DNA of 58,861 nucleotides from Intrasporangiaceae bacterium (GTDB lineage Bacteria; Actinomycetota; Actinomycetes; Actinomycetales; Dermatophilaceae): assembly GCA_021324575.1 (NCBI GenBank), contig JAJPIW010000072.1:1-58861 (forward strand). Reading direction: 5' to 3'. Of this stretch, positions 33,509 to 41,343 are shown in pieces. The translations under genes and the position numbers were made by a program. Position 1 is the first letter of the stretch. Each line of letters starts with the position of its first letter. The notes under the pieces are model-generated. The model did no database searches. It was not told the DNA's origin and saw nothing but the letters and a program-made list of their open reading frames with translations.

Positions 33509-33952
33509 TCAGTGCGGGGCACTCGCGGCCGGCTCGACCAGCTCGACGAGGATCCCGCCCGCGTCCCTGGGGTGGATGAAGTTGACCCTGCTGTCGCTCG
33601 TGCCGCGCCTGGGAGCGTCGTAGAGGAGGCGCAGGCCGCGCTCCCGGAGCGTGCGGCATACGGCGTCGAGGTCGGTGACACGGTAGGCGAGCTGCTGGAT
33701 CCCCGGGCCGCTGCGGTCGAGGAACTTGGCGATCGTCGAGGCGGGGGAGAGCGGCGCGAGGAGCTGGATGCACGACCCGCTCTCGCCGACGGCCATCATC
33801 GCCTCGCGGACACCCTGCTCCTCGTTGGTCTCCTCATGGAGGAGGCGCATGCCGTAGGCGGCCTCGTAGAACGCGATCGCCTCGTCGAGGTCGGCCACCG
33901 CGACCCCCACGTGGTCGATGGCGGTGAACAGGTCTGCGGTCGGCGTGCTCAT
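33509..33952 (-). CDS. mce: Methylmalonyl-CoA epimerase
   Basis: This 147-residue glyoxalase-fold protein has two beta-alpha-beta modules. Landmarks are IDHVGVAV (metal His), NEEQGVREAMM, CIQLLAPL (metal Gln), YDAPRRGTSDSRVNF and a C-terminal GGILVELVEPA (metal/base Glu). The usual second metal histidine (G-hH-h-A) is Gln here: GIQQLAYRV. I have seen this variant in actinobacterial epimerases, so it is probably functional. It interconverts (2R)- and (2S)-methylmalonyl-CoA for the mutase. It diverges from the thiolase gene; the 133-base gap has two octamers in opposite orientation. Confidence 0.88.
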   Translation of the reverse strand: MSTPTADLFTAIDHVGVAVADLDEAIAFYEAAYGMRLLHEETNEEQGVREAMMAVGESGSCIQLLAPLSPASTIAKFLDRSGPGIQQLAYRVTDLDAVCRTLRERGLRLLYDAPRRGTSDSRVNFIHPRDAGGILVELVEPAASAPH

Positions 33953-34043
33953 GACTGGACCGTATGCCGTGGGCTCGCCACCGGGCCACCTGGTGTGGTG
34001 AGGCACACGGCTCGGGGCGGGTCCGGCATACGGGCGACGGAAG

Positions 34044-34049
34044 TAGAGT
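34044..34049 (+). promoter_or_regulatory. Candidate -10 box of the thiolase gene
   Basis: TAGAGT lies about 24 bases before the GGAGG ribosome-binding site (34076-34080). A CGGCATAC octamer lies at 34027. Confidence 0.4.
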
Positions 34050-34085
34050 CGACAGCGTTCCCGAACACCGATGTTGGAGGCCTGC

Positions 34086-35282
34086 ATGTCCACCGATCCC
34101 ACTGTCATCGTCGCCGGCGCGCGAACCCCGATGGGGCGGATGAGCGGGTCGCTCAAGGGGTTCAGTGGATCCGATCTCGGCGGCTTCGCCATCAAGGGGG
34201 CACTGGAGAAGGCTGGGGTCGCACCCGACGCCGTCGACTACGTGATCATGGGTCAGGTGCTCACGGCGGGTGAGGGACAGGTCCCTGCGCGACAGGCAGC
34301 TGCCAAGGCCGGGATCCCGCTCTCGGTCCCGGCGCTGACCGTCAACAAGGTCTGTCTCTCCGGCCTGGACGCCATCGCGCTCGCCGACCAGCTCATCCGC
34401 GCGGGGGAGTTCGAGATCGTCGTCGCCGGCGGCCAGGAGTCGATGACCAACGCTCCACACCTGCTGGAGAAGAGCCGCGACGGCTTCAAGTACGGCGACG
34501 TGACCCTGCACGACCACCTGGCCTTCGACGGCCTCTGGGACATCCTCACCGGTCAGGCGATGGGCTCGCTCACGGAGTCGGCCAACGTCGACGAGCAGAG
34601 GTTCACCCGCGAGGAGCAGGACGCCTTCGCCGCGCGGTCCCACCAGCTGGCTGCTCGCGCCTGGAAGGACGGCTACTTCGACGAGGAGGTCATCACCGTC
34701 CAGATCCCGCAGCGCAAGGGCGACCCCATCGAGTTCCGCGCCGACGAGGGGATCCGCGGTGACACCACGGTGGAGTCACTGTCCGCGCTCCGGCCGGCCT
34801 TCGCCAAGAACGGCACCATCACCGCGGGCTCGGCCTCGCAGATCTCCGACGGCGCCGCCGCCGTCGTCGTCATGAAGAAGTCCAAGGCCGAGTCACTCGG
34901 GCTGCCGTGGCTGGCCGAGATCGGCGCCCACGGCGTCGTCGCCGGCCCCGACTCGACCCTGCAGGCCCAGCCCGCCAACGCGATCAACGCCGCGCTCGCC
35001 AAGGAGGGCCTGACGCCCGCCGACCTCGACGTCGTCGAGATCAACGAGGCGTTCGCGGCCGTCGGCCTGGCGTCGACCAAGCTGCTCGGGATCGACCCCG
35101 AGATCGTCAACCCCAACGGCGGCGCCATCGCCCTGGGCCACCCGCTCGGTATGTCCGGCGCCCGGGTCGTCCTCACCCTCGCCCAGGAGCTCAAGCGGCG
35201 CGGCGGCGGTGTGGGTGCGGCGGCCCTGTGCGGCGGGGGCGGTCAGGGCGATGCCCTCGTCGTCCGCGTCCCGAAGGCCTGA
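34086..35282 (+). CDS. Acetyl-CoA C-acetyltransferase (thiolase)
   Basis: This 398-residue biosynthetic-type thiolase has the acyl-accepting Cys in [10 protein letters not shown], the catalytic His in [16 protein letters not shown] and the C-terminal Cys in [11 protein letters not shown]. It condenses two acetyl-CoA to acetoacetyl-CoA, the entry step for PHB and the ethylmalonyl-CoA pathway, and can work in reverse. ATG 34086 follows TTGGAGG. MeaB starts 10 bases after its stop, probably in the same transcript, tying the thiolase to B12-mutase maintenance. Confidence 0.93.
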   Translation: MSTDPTVIVAGARTPMGRMSGSLKGFSGSDLGGFAIKGALEKAGVAPDAVDYVIMGQVLTAGEGQVPARQAAAKAGIPLSVPALTVNKVCLSGLDAIALADQLIRAGEFEIVVAGGQESMTNAPHLLEKSRDGFKYGDVTLHDHLAFDGLWDILTGQAMGSLTESANVDEQRFTREEQDAFAARSHQLAARAWKDGYFDEEVITVQIPQRKGDPIEFRADEGIRGDTTVESLSALRPAFAKNGTITAGSASQISDGAAAVVVMKKSKAESLGLPWLAEIGAHGVVAGPDSTLQAQPANAINAALAKEGLTPADLDVVEINEAFAAVGLASTKLLGIDPEIVNPNGGAIALGHPLGMSGARVVLTLAQELKRRGGGVGAAALCGGGGQGDALVVRVPKA

Positions 35283-35292
35283 CCGGCCCCCG

Positions 35293-36252
35293 ATGGCTCG
35301 ACCCGTCGACGTCCCGGCGCTCGTCGCCGCGGCGCGGGATGGCTCTCCCCGAGCTGTCGCGCGCCTCATCTCCCTCGTCGAGGACGAGCACCCGGCCCTG
35401 CGCTCGGTCATGGCAGCACTCGTCCCGTATGCCGGTCACGCCCACGTCATCGGTATCACCGGCTCGCCCGGGGTCGGGAAGTCGACGTCGACGAACGCCC
35501 TCGTCGCGGCATACCGGGCCCGTGGGCTTCGGGTCGGGGTGCTGGCAGTGGATCCGTCGTCACCGTTCTCCGGCGGCGCGCTGCTCGGTGACCGGGTGCG
35601 GATGCAGGACCACGCGCTCGACCCTGACGTCTACATCCGGTCGATGGCCTCCCGCGGCCACCTGGGCGGGCTGTCGTGGACCACGCCGCAGGCGATCCGG
35701 GTTCTCGACGCCGCCGGGTGCGACGTGGTCCTCGTCGAGACGGTCGGCGTGGGGCAGTCCGAGGTCGAGGTGGCCGGGCTGGCGGACACGACGATCGTCC
35801 TGCTCGCGCCCGGGATGGGTGACGGGATCCAGGCGGCCAAGGCCGGCATCCTCGAGGTCGGCGACGTGTTCGTCGTCAACAAGGCCGACCGCGACGGCGC
35901 CGACGCGACCGTTCGCGACATCCGGCACATGATCTCGCTCGGCGACCGGACCGCTCCCAACCTGTGGCGGCCACCGGTCGTGAAAACCGTTGCGGCACAG
36001 GGGATCGGCATCGACGAGATGCTGGAGGCGATCGACAAGCACTGGGCCTGGCTGGCCGAGCACGGCGGGCTGCGGGAGCGTCGGATGCGTCGGGCGGCCG
36101 ACGAGATCGAGGCGATCGCCGTGCGTCAGCTGCGGGCTCGGATGGGCGACCTGCGCTCGGGTCGGGGCGTGGCCGACCAGGCCGGTCGGGTGGTCGACGG
36201 CCGGACCGACCCGTACGCCGCCGCCGATGCCATCGTCGAGGCGCTCACCTGA
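35293..36252 (+). CDS. meaB: MeaB/ArgK-type GTPase chaperone of B12-dependent acyl-CoA mutases
   Basis: This 319-residue G3E-family GTPase has Walker A GSPGVGKST, the VDPSSPFSGGALLGDRVRM segment unique to MeaB/ArgK, Walker B VLVETVGVGQSE and the base motif NKAD. It loads and protects adenosylcobalamin in methylmalonyl-CoA or ethylmalonyl-CoA mutase. No Shine-Dalgarno is seen before ATG 35293, so it may be translated by coupling from the thiolase 10 bases upstream. The mutases it could serve are at the left edge and at 41.3 kb. Confidence 0.93.
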   Translation: MARPVDVPALVAAARDGSPRAVARLISLVEDEHPALRSVMAALVPYAGHAHVIGITGSPGVGKSTSTNALVAAYRARGLRVGVLAVDPSSPFSGGALLGDRVRMQDHALDPDVYIRSMASRGHLGGLSWTTPQAIRVLDAAGCDVVLVETVGVGQSEVEVAGLADTTIVLLAPGMGDGIQAAKAGILEVGDVFVVNKADRDGADATVRDIRHMISLGDRTAPNLWRPPVVKTVAAQGIGIDEMLEAIDKHWAWLAEHGGLRERRMRRAADEIEAIAVRQLRARMGDLRSGRGVADQAGRVVDGRTDPYAAADAIVEALT

Positions 36253-36282
36253 CCTTGGCGGCCGAGCCCGGCCGAGCCCGAA

Positions 36283-36360
36283 TCTGCGCCATGCCGCAGA
36301 TCGCGACCACCGGCGCAGAGATCTCTGAGCCGGTGGTCGGCGTCTGCGCCGTGGCGCAGA
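36283..36360. terminator. 78-base imperfect palindrome between convergent genes
   Basis: Centre AGAGATCTCT, flanked by CCACCGGC/GCCGGTGG and outer TCTGCGCC/GGCGCAGA arms. It lies between the ends of meaB and the DUF2127 gene, where it could terminate both. Confidence 0.7.
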
Positions 36361-36390
36361 AAATCTCGACGCGACTCGACGCGTCGGAGG

Positions 36391-37197
36391 TCAGGGGGTC
36401 GGGGAGTGGTGGCGTCCCGGGTGCTCGCCGGCCGCGGCGGCCTCGACCTCGAGCAGCGACTCACCGTGCCGCTCCGCCTCGAACGCCGCGTGACCCCCGC
36501 GCAGTCCGAACAGCCGCTTAGTCACCAGGATGTAGACGACCGCGCCGACGTTGACGAGCAGGGCGACCGCCTTGAGCACCGATGCCTTGTCGATCAGCTC
36601 GTAGACCTCCAGCGGGATGAACACGGCCGTTCCGACGACGGCGACGTACTCGCCCCACCGCTTCATGAGCCACAGGCCGACCGCCTCGACGAGCTCCAGC
36701 GCGGCATACGCCCCGATCCCGGCGGCCGCCCACAGGACGGTCGTGTGCTTGAGGTTGAGCGCCTCATGGATGAGCCGCACCACGCCCGACGTCTCCAGGT
36801 CGTAGCCGACCCGGTCGGCGATCGGCCGCACGAGGGGCAGGTAGGTGTCGAGCATCTGCTGCAGCACGTCGTGGGAGGAGGAGAACTTCAGGATGCCGAT
36901 CGCGATGAGGGCGAGCCCGAGCCCCCGTATGCCGCGCTCGACGGCAAGCAAGCGGAGGATGAAGGCGTCGCGAAGCGCCTTGCCGCGCAACACCCGTGGT
37001 GCCGCGTCGGCTGCCCCGGACGCGTTCGGTGCGCCCACGGCATACGTCCCGCAGCGAAGGCACCGCCACGCCTCGCCGGCGGGTGTCACGACGTGCAGGC
37101 GGTCCCGGAGGGCCTCCTCGGTCGGTGCATAGGTGACGTGACCGCGCAGCCCGCAGGAGCGCAGGTTCCAGTCGAAGTTCTGCAAAGGGTTTGGCAC
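36391..37197 (-). CDS. DUF2127 membrane protein with N-terminal zinc-ribbon-like segment
   Basis: This 268-residue protein starts at GTG 37197 (VPNPLQNFDWNLRSC). The N-terminus has CGLRGH and WRCLRCGTY, four cysteines that could form a zinc ribbon. After residue 90 there are four membrane helices typical of DUF2127 (FILRLLAVERGIRGLGLALIA at the first, ending VYILVTKRLFGLR). The tail is His- and Glu-rich. Function unknown. It is divergent from the FAD protein, with 51 bases between starts. Confidence 0.75.
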   Translation of the reverse strand: MPNPLQNFDWNLRSCGLRGHVTYAPTEEALRDRLHVVTPAGEAWRCLRCGTYAVGAPNASGAADAAPRVLRGKALRDAFILRLLAVERGIRGLGLALIAIGILKFSSSHDVLQQMLDTYLPLVRPIADRVGYDLETSGVVRLIHEALNLKHTTVLWAAAGIGAYAALELVEAVGLWLMKRWGEYVAVVGTAVFIPLEVYELIDKASVLKAVALLVNVGAVVYILVTKRLFGLRGGHAAFEAERHGESLLEVEAAAAGEHPGRHHSPTP

Positions 37198-37248
37198 GAG
37201 GACAGAGCGTATGCAGGAACCCGCGTCGCCGCATACGGTGGGCAGGTG

Positions 37249-38940
37249 ATGGAGAACGGCATCCGACCCACCCCAGTGATCGTCGTCCTCGGCGCCGACT
37301 TCCGAGACCAGATGCTGGAGGAGCTGAGCGCTCGGTACGGACGCGACTACGACGTCGTGGCCCCGGCGACGGCGGCCGAGGTCCTCGACACCCTGACCGG
37401 GTGGCAGGAGCGGCGCGTGCCGATCGCGATGGTGGCCTGCGAGTACTTCCAGGACGGGGAGAAGGCCACCCACGTCATCGCCAAGCTGCAGAGGTTCGTG
37501 CCGAGCGCCCGACGGGTCGTCCTGGTGCCGGCCGAGCGGTTCCGGGACGCCGTCCCGGCGATGCGGGAGAGCCTGGCCAGTGGCGGGATCGACGCGTATC
37601 TCATGCTGCCGCAGGGCCCCCGCGACGAGGAGTTCCACACGGCGATCTGCGAGATGCTCTCGGACTGGGGCCAGTCGGTGAACCTGTCCGAGATCGACGG
37701 GACACGGATCATCGCCGACGGTCCGAGCGCGGACCTGGCTCGGATCCGCGACTTCCTCGACCGGATGGGCCTGCCGAACCGGACGTACCCGCCAGACAGC
37801 GAGGCCGGCCGCGAGGTCATCGCGTTGGCCGGCCCGGATGCCGCCCTGCCGCTCGTGCACTCGCCGCAGGTCGAGGTCGTGGTCTCCAACCCGTCGAACT
37901 CCCAGCTGGGCTCGTTCATGTACGGCACGCCCCAGGACATCGGCGAAGGGGCCATCTGTGACCTGGTCATCGTCGGGTCCGGCCCGGCCGGGCTCGCCGC
38001 GGCGGTCTATGGCGCGAGCGAGGGACTGGACACGCTCGTCATCGACTCCGGCCCGGTCGGGGGACAGGCCGGGACCAGCTCGATGATCCGGAACTACCTC
38101 GGCTTCCCCCGGGGAATCTCCGGGATGCGCCTGGCTCAGCGCGCGCGCGTTCAGGCCACCCGGTTCGGGGCGCGCTTCCTGAGCGGCTGGGAGGTCACCG
38201 GCCTGGTGCCGGGGAGTGGCGGCGAGCCGCACCAGGTCCTGTTGGGCGACACGGCCCTGGCCGCCCGCACTGTCCTCATCGCGACCGGTGTCGACTACCG
38301 GCGGCTCGGGGTGCCGTCGATCGAGGACCTCGTCGGGCGCGGGGTCCAGTACGGCGCGGCGACCAGTACCGCTCGGGAGATGAAGCACAAGCCGGTCTTC
38401 GTCGTCGGTGGTGGCAACAGCGCCGGCCAGGCAGCAGTCCACCTGGCTCGGTTCGCCTCGTCGGTCACGATCCTCATCCGACGCCCTGCCCTGGCCGAGA
38501 CGATGTCCGACTACCTGATCCGGGAGATCGACGGGAACCCGCGCATCACGGTGCGTCCCTGCACGATCGTGGTCGGGGGCGGTGGGGAGGGACACCTGCA
38601 ACGGCTGACCCTGCGTGACCTCAACACCGGAGCCGAGGAGGACGTCCCCGCCAAGGGGCTCTACCTGCTCCTCGGCGCGGAGCCGACCTGTGACTGGCTA
38701 CCCACGGCGGTGGCCAGGGACGAGAAGGGCTTCGTCCTCTCCGGCGCGGACACGCCGTGGCAGTCGTGGGTCGGCGGGCGTCCGCCGGCTCCCAACGCGA
38801 CGACGGTCCCGGGGGTCTTCGTCGCGGGCGACATCCGGTGCGGGTCGATGAAGCGCGTTGCCTCGGCGAGCGGCGAGGGCGCTGCAGTCGTGCCGCTGGT
38901 CCACGCCCACCTCGCGCCGGCCCCTGTCCCCACCTCGTGA
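37249..38940 (+). CDS. Fused receiver-like / thioredoxin-reductase-like FAD protein without the CxxC
   Basis: This 563-residue protein has two parts. Residues about 1-130 resemble a response-regulator receiver (VIVVLGADFRDQMLEELSARY and later VVLVPAERFRD). From about residue 238 there is a thioredoxin-reductase-like module with FAD-binding IVGSGPAGLAAAVYGASEG, VGGQAGTSSMIRNYLG, an NADPH site VVGGGNSAGQAAVHLAR and a final VFVAGDIRCGSMKRVASASGEG. Where true thioredoxin reductases have CAxC, this has QYGAATST, so it cannot reduce thioredoxin by the standard route. Similar fusions are known; electron acceptor unknown. ATG 37249 or GTG 37246 may be used. Confidence 0.85.
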   Translation: MENGIRPTPVIVVLGADFRDQMLEELSARYGRDYDVVAPATAAEVLDTLTGWQERRVPIAMVACEYFQDGEKATHVIAKLQRFVPSARRVVLVPAERFRDAVPAMRESLASGGIDAYLMLPQGPRDEEFHTAICEMLSDWGQSVNLSEIDGTRIIADGPSADLARIRDFLDRMGLPNRTYPPDSEAGREVIALAGPDAALPLVHSPQVEVVVSNPSNSQLGSFMYGTPQDIGEGAICDLVIVGSGPAGLAAAVYGASEGLDTLVIDSGPVGGQAGTSSMIRNYLGFPRGISGMRLAQRARVQATRFGARFLSGWEVTGLVPGSGGEPHQVLLGDTALAARTVLIATGVDYRRLGVPSIEDLVGRGVQYGAATSTAREMKHKPVFVVGGGNSAGQAAVHLARFASSVTILIRRPALAETMSDYLIREIDGNPRITVRPCTIVVGGGGEGHLQRLTLRDLNTGAEEDVPAKGLYLLLGAEPTCDWLPTAVARDEKGFVLSGADTPWQSWVGGRPPAPNATTVPGVFVAGDIRCGSMKRVASASGEGAAVVPLVHAHLAPAPVPTS

Positions 38941-39003
38941 CGAAGTGACCCAATTGTTCCGGTAGTCACGGTGACTACCGGAACAATTGGGTCACTTCGT
39001 CAC
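38937..39003 (+). terminator. 67-base perfect inverted repeat overlapping a stop codon
   Basis: Two 33-base arms (38937-38969 and 38971-39003) are exactly complementary with a one-base spacer. The TGA of the FAD gene is inside the left arm. The arms are unusually AT-rich for this genome (CCAATTG). A terminator is the simplest reading. Confidence 0.85.
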
Positions 39004-39019
39004 GGCATACATTGGTTCA

Positions 39020-39322
39020 ATGCTTCTTGCCTTCTCCGTCGCCCCGTCCCTGTCCGATGAGGACGGCTCGGTCCACCGGGCCGTCGCCGAGGCGGTCCGC
39101 ATCGTCCGCGACTCGGGCCTGCCCAACCGGACCGACGCGATGTTCACGACGATCGAGGGGGAGTGGGACGAGTGCCTGACCGTCGTGAAAGCGTGCTGTG
39201 ACGCGATGGCACAGCACGGCCCCCGCGTCTCGCTCGTTCTCAAGGCCGACATCCGCCCCGGGTACACCGGGCAGCTGACCGCCAAGGTCGAGCGGATCGA
39301 GTCGGCCCTCGGGGATGGCTGA
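39020..39322 (+). CDS. MTH1187-family thiamine-binding protein
   Basis: This 100-residue ferredoxin-like-fold protein opens with MLLAFSVAPSLSDEDGSVH and contains FTTIEGEWDECLTVVKAC and SLVLKADIRPGY, the pattern of MTH1187/YkoF-type proteins, some of which bind thiamine. ATG 39020 gives the family's usual length; the frame is open further upstream, but that part lies inside the terminator palindrome. It overlaps the acetyltransferase gene by 8 bases. Confidence 0.85.
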   Translation: MLLAFSVAPSLSDEDGSVHRAVAEAVRIVRDSGLPNRTDAMFTTIEGEWDECLTVVKACCDAMAQHGPRVSLVLKADIRPGYTGQLTAKVERIESALGDG

Positions 39323-39818
39323 GCCTCAGCTGTCGTATGCCGTGCGCCCACCTCTCCCGCAGGACGCGCCGGGCATCGCCCGGGCGCACTGGCTGGCGTG
39401 GCGGGAGGCCTACCGTGGGGTCATGCCGGACGACTACCTTGACGGCCGCTCCGAGTCCCGGCTAGCCGAGACCTGGCGGGTCCGTCTGGAGATGGATGAG
39501 CCGGAAGGCGTTGTCGCAGTAGGAGTCTCGACGTCTGGCGAAGTGCTGGGGTTTGCCAGTGGGGGTCCTTCGCGCGACAACGACCCGCCGCTACCGTGGG
39601 AGCTGTACGCCGTCAACGTCGTGAGCGCGGCATACGGAACCGGTCTCGGGCACGACCTCGTCGCCGCCGTCACAGGAGACCGGCCGAACCATCTGTGGGT
39701 GCTCGTGGACAACCCGCGGGCCCGGGCGTTCTATGCCAAGGAGGGCTACCTCCCCGACGGCGCCGAGAAGATCCACGAGGCCAGCGGCTGCCTTGAGATG
39801 CGGATGACCCGGCGCTGA
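39315..39818 (+). CDS. GNAT-family N-acetyltransferase
   Basis: This 167-residue protein has the GNAT fold: ALA-like N-terminal helix (IARAHWLAWREAYRGVMPDDYL), the acetyl-CoA loop VVSAAYGTGLGHDLV and the C-terminal DNPRARAFYAKEGYLPDGAE strand-helix. Substrate unknown. ATG 39315 overlaps the thiamine-binding gene end by 8 bases, so the two form an operon. Its stop lies in a palindrome that also carries the stop of the convergent gene. Confidence 0.88.
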   Translation: MAEPQLSYAVRPPLPQDAPGIARAHWLAWREAYRGVMPDDYLDGRSESRLAETWRVRLEMDEPEGVVAVGVSTSGEVLGFASGGPSRDNDPPLPWELYAVNVVSAAYGTGLGHDLVAAVTGDRPNHLWVLVDNPRARAFYAKEGYLPDGAEKIHEASGCLEMRMTRR

Positions 39819-39828
39819 CAGTCAGCGC
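39812..39828. terminator. Palindrome carrying the stop codons of two convergent genes
   Basis: GCGCTGAC and GTCAGCGC around a single A. The TGA of the GNAT gene is in the left arm and that of the DUF1275 gene (minus strand) in the right arm. Confidence 0.6.
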
Positions 39829-40604
39829 TGTGTCGAGGGGGCTGAGTGGTCCCCACGGACGTCGGCGATCACAGTGGGCGCCGCCGCGACGAGGAGCAGC
39901 AGCGAAGGGGCCACGAGCACCGGGAAGCCGAAGCGCAGGTAGCCGCCCGCTCCCAGCAGGCTGCCGGCGAAGAAGGCTCCGACGATCGACGAGAGCATGC
40001 GCAGCTTGCCGAGGTCGGCCCGCACCGGATCGACGCCGGTGAGGCGGTTGCGGTAGACGAGCTTGCCGAGCTCGATCCCGATGTCGGTGATCATCCTGGT
40101 CACGTGGGTCGTGCGGATCTGCGCCTGGGAGATCTTGGTGATGATCGCGTTCTGCAGGCCCATCGTGAAGCCGAGAACGGTGATGTAGACCCACGTCCGG
40201 TGCGACCAGGTGAGCCGCCCCGCGAGGCCGCCGAAGACGAGGACGAGCACCGCCTCGAGGACGAGGACGTTGGCGTACCGGCTCCGCAGCTCGCGCCGGC
40301 GCGCCCAGTTGAAGAGGATGGCGCAGACGCCGGCTCCCGTGACGAACGCGACGATCGCCGCGATGCCCACCCGCACCACGGCATACGACCCGAGGACGAG
40401 GTGGTCGGCGACCGAGGCGACGAGCCCGGTCATGTGCGAGGTGTAGACCGAGACCGCGACGAAGCCGACCGAGTTCAGCATGCCAGCGATGAGGGCGAGG
40501 AGGACGGCGAGGTGCCGGTTGGCGCGCTCGGTCCGGTCCGGCCCGGCCGCGTCCAGCAGGTAGCGGCGAACCGCCCCGACCCCGTCGGTATGCCGCTCGC
40601 TCAC
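39822..40604 (-). CDS. YoaK/DUF1275 family membrane protein
   Basis: This 260-residue protein has about six membrane spans. Family marks are SVGFVAVSVYTSHMTG in the first span region, LGFTMGLQNAI, and THVTRMITDIGIELG. These match DUF1275 (YoaK-like) proteins, whose function is unknown. The start is GTG 40604, inside a region with a GTATGCCG octamer at 40587. It is convergent with the acetyltransferase and divergent from a MarR gene 75 bases away. Confidence 0.88.
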   Translation of the reverse strand: MSERHTDGVGAVRRYLLDAAGPDRTERANRHLAVLLALIAGMLNSVGFVAVSVYTSHMTGLVASVADHLVLGSYAVVRVGIAAIVAFVTGAGVCAILFNWARRRELRSRYANVLVLEAVLVLVFGGLAGRLTWSHRTWVYITVLGFTMGLQNAIITKISQAQIRTTHVTRMITDIGIELGKLVYRNRLTGVDPVRADLGKLRMLSSIVGAFFAGSLLGAGGYLRFGFPVLVAPSLLLLVAAAPTVIADVRGDHSAPSTQR

Positions 40605-40679
40605 CGCACGAGCATAGGCGGCGCTGCCGCACTGCGGACGCACTCGGGAAGGCGTCGCGGTGGTCGCTACCGTGGCAGC

Positions 40680-41195
40680 GTGCCTCCGTTCGTCCGCCTG
40701 CCCTTCGACCCGATCACCAGGGCTGCCCAGCTGTGGGTGCAGCGGTGGGGCAAGGGGGCGGAGTCGGTGCCGATGGCCACGGCGACCTCGGTCATGCGGG
40801 TCCAGCAGCTGCTGCTCACCGACTACGACGCGATCTGCGCGCGGCACCAGCTGTCGTTCGCGCGCTACGAGGCGCTCGTCCTGCTCGCCTTCAGCCGCGA
40901 GGGACGGCTGGGGATGACCAAGATCGGCCAGCGGCTCATGGTGCATCCGACGAGCGCGACGAACATCGTCCAGCGGCTGGCCGCCCAGGGTTTCGTGGAG
41001 CGGGTCCCCAACCCCGACGACGGTCGCGGGACGCTGGCCGTCATCACGCCGGCCGGCCGGGAGGCGATGGAGGCCGCGACGCGCGACCTGGTCGGGGTGC
41101 GGTTCGGGCTGGGGATGCTGACAGGGGAGGAGCACGAGCAGCTGTTCCGGATCCTGCGCAAGATCCGGGTGGCGGCGCAGGACTTCGACTCCTGA
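40680..41195 (+). CDS. MarR-family transcriptional regulator
   Basis: This 171-residue protein has a long N-terminal dimerisation helix, the winged helix LGMTKIGQRLMVHPTSATNIVQRL, and the wing ERVPNPDDGRGTLAVITPAG. GTG 40680 is used. It lies just upstream of the acyl-CoA mutase gene but is separated from it by a large hairpin, so it may regulate DUF1275, itself or the mutase. Ligand unknown. Confidence 0.88.
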   Translation: MPPFVRLPFDPITRAAQLWVQRWGKGAESVPMATATSVMRVQQLLLTDYDAICARHQLSFARYEALVLLAFSREGRLGMTKIGQRLMVHPTSATNIVQRLAAQGFVERVPNPDDGRGTLAVITPAGREAMEAATRDLVGVRFGLGMLTGEEHEQLFRILRKIRVAAQDFDS

Positions 41196-41199
41196 CCCT

Positions 41200-41311
41200 T
41201 GCGTCTGCGGATCTGCGGGCTCTCCTCGCTGACGGACGCGGACGTAGCGCGGGGGAGCGCTCGTTGCGTCTGCGCGGCGCTGCGGCGGCAACCCTCAGAT
41301 TCGCAGACGCA
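41200..41311 (+). terminator. Large stem-loop after the MarR gene
   Basis: A 16-base arm at 41200-41215 pairs with 41296-41311 with one mismatch. The roughly 80-base loop between them is GC-rich and may fold further. It lies four bases after the MarR stop. Confidence 0.6.
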
Positions 41312-41319
41312 GCAGGTAG

Positions 41320-41335
41320 TAGGAAGTCCTAGTAA
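41320..41335 (+). promoter_or_regulatory. Candidate promoter and operator of the acyl-CoA mutase gene
   Basis: TAGGA-AG-TCCTA is a short inverted repeat that overlaps a TAGTAA box 8 bases before ATG 41344, suggesting a leaderless, regulated start. Confidence 0.4.
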
Positions 41336-41343
41336 AGCGGCGT

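Noticed and set aside
36406-37248. Extension of the FAD protein upstream of 37249
   Set aside because: It is antisense to the DUF2127 gene and encodes low-complexity charged sequence. The conserved protein begins at 37249.
37198-38601. Extension of the DUF2127 frame antisense to the FAD gene
   Set aside because: No motif is present and the composition is that of an antisense shadow. The natural start is GTG 37197.
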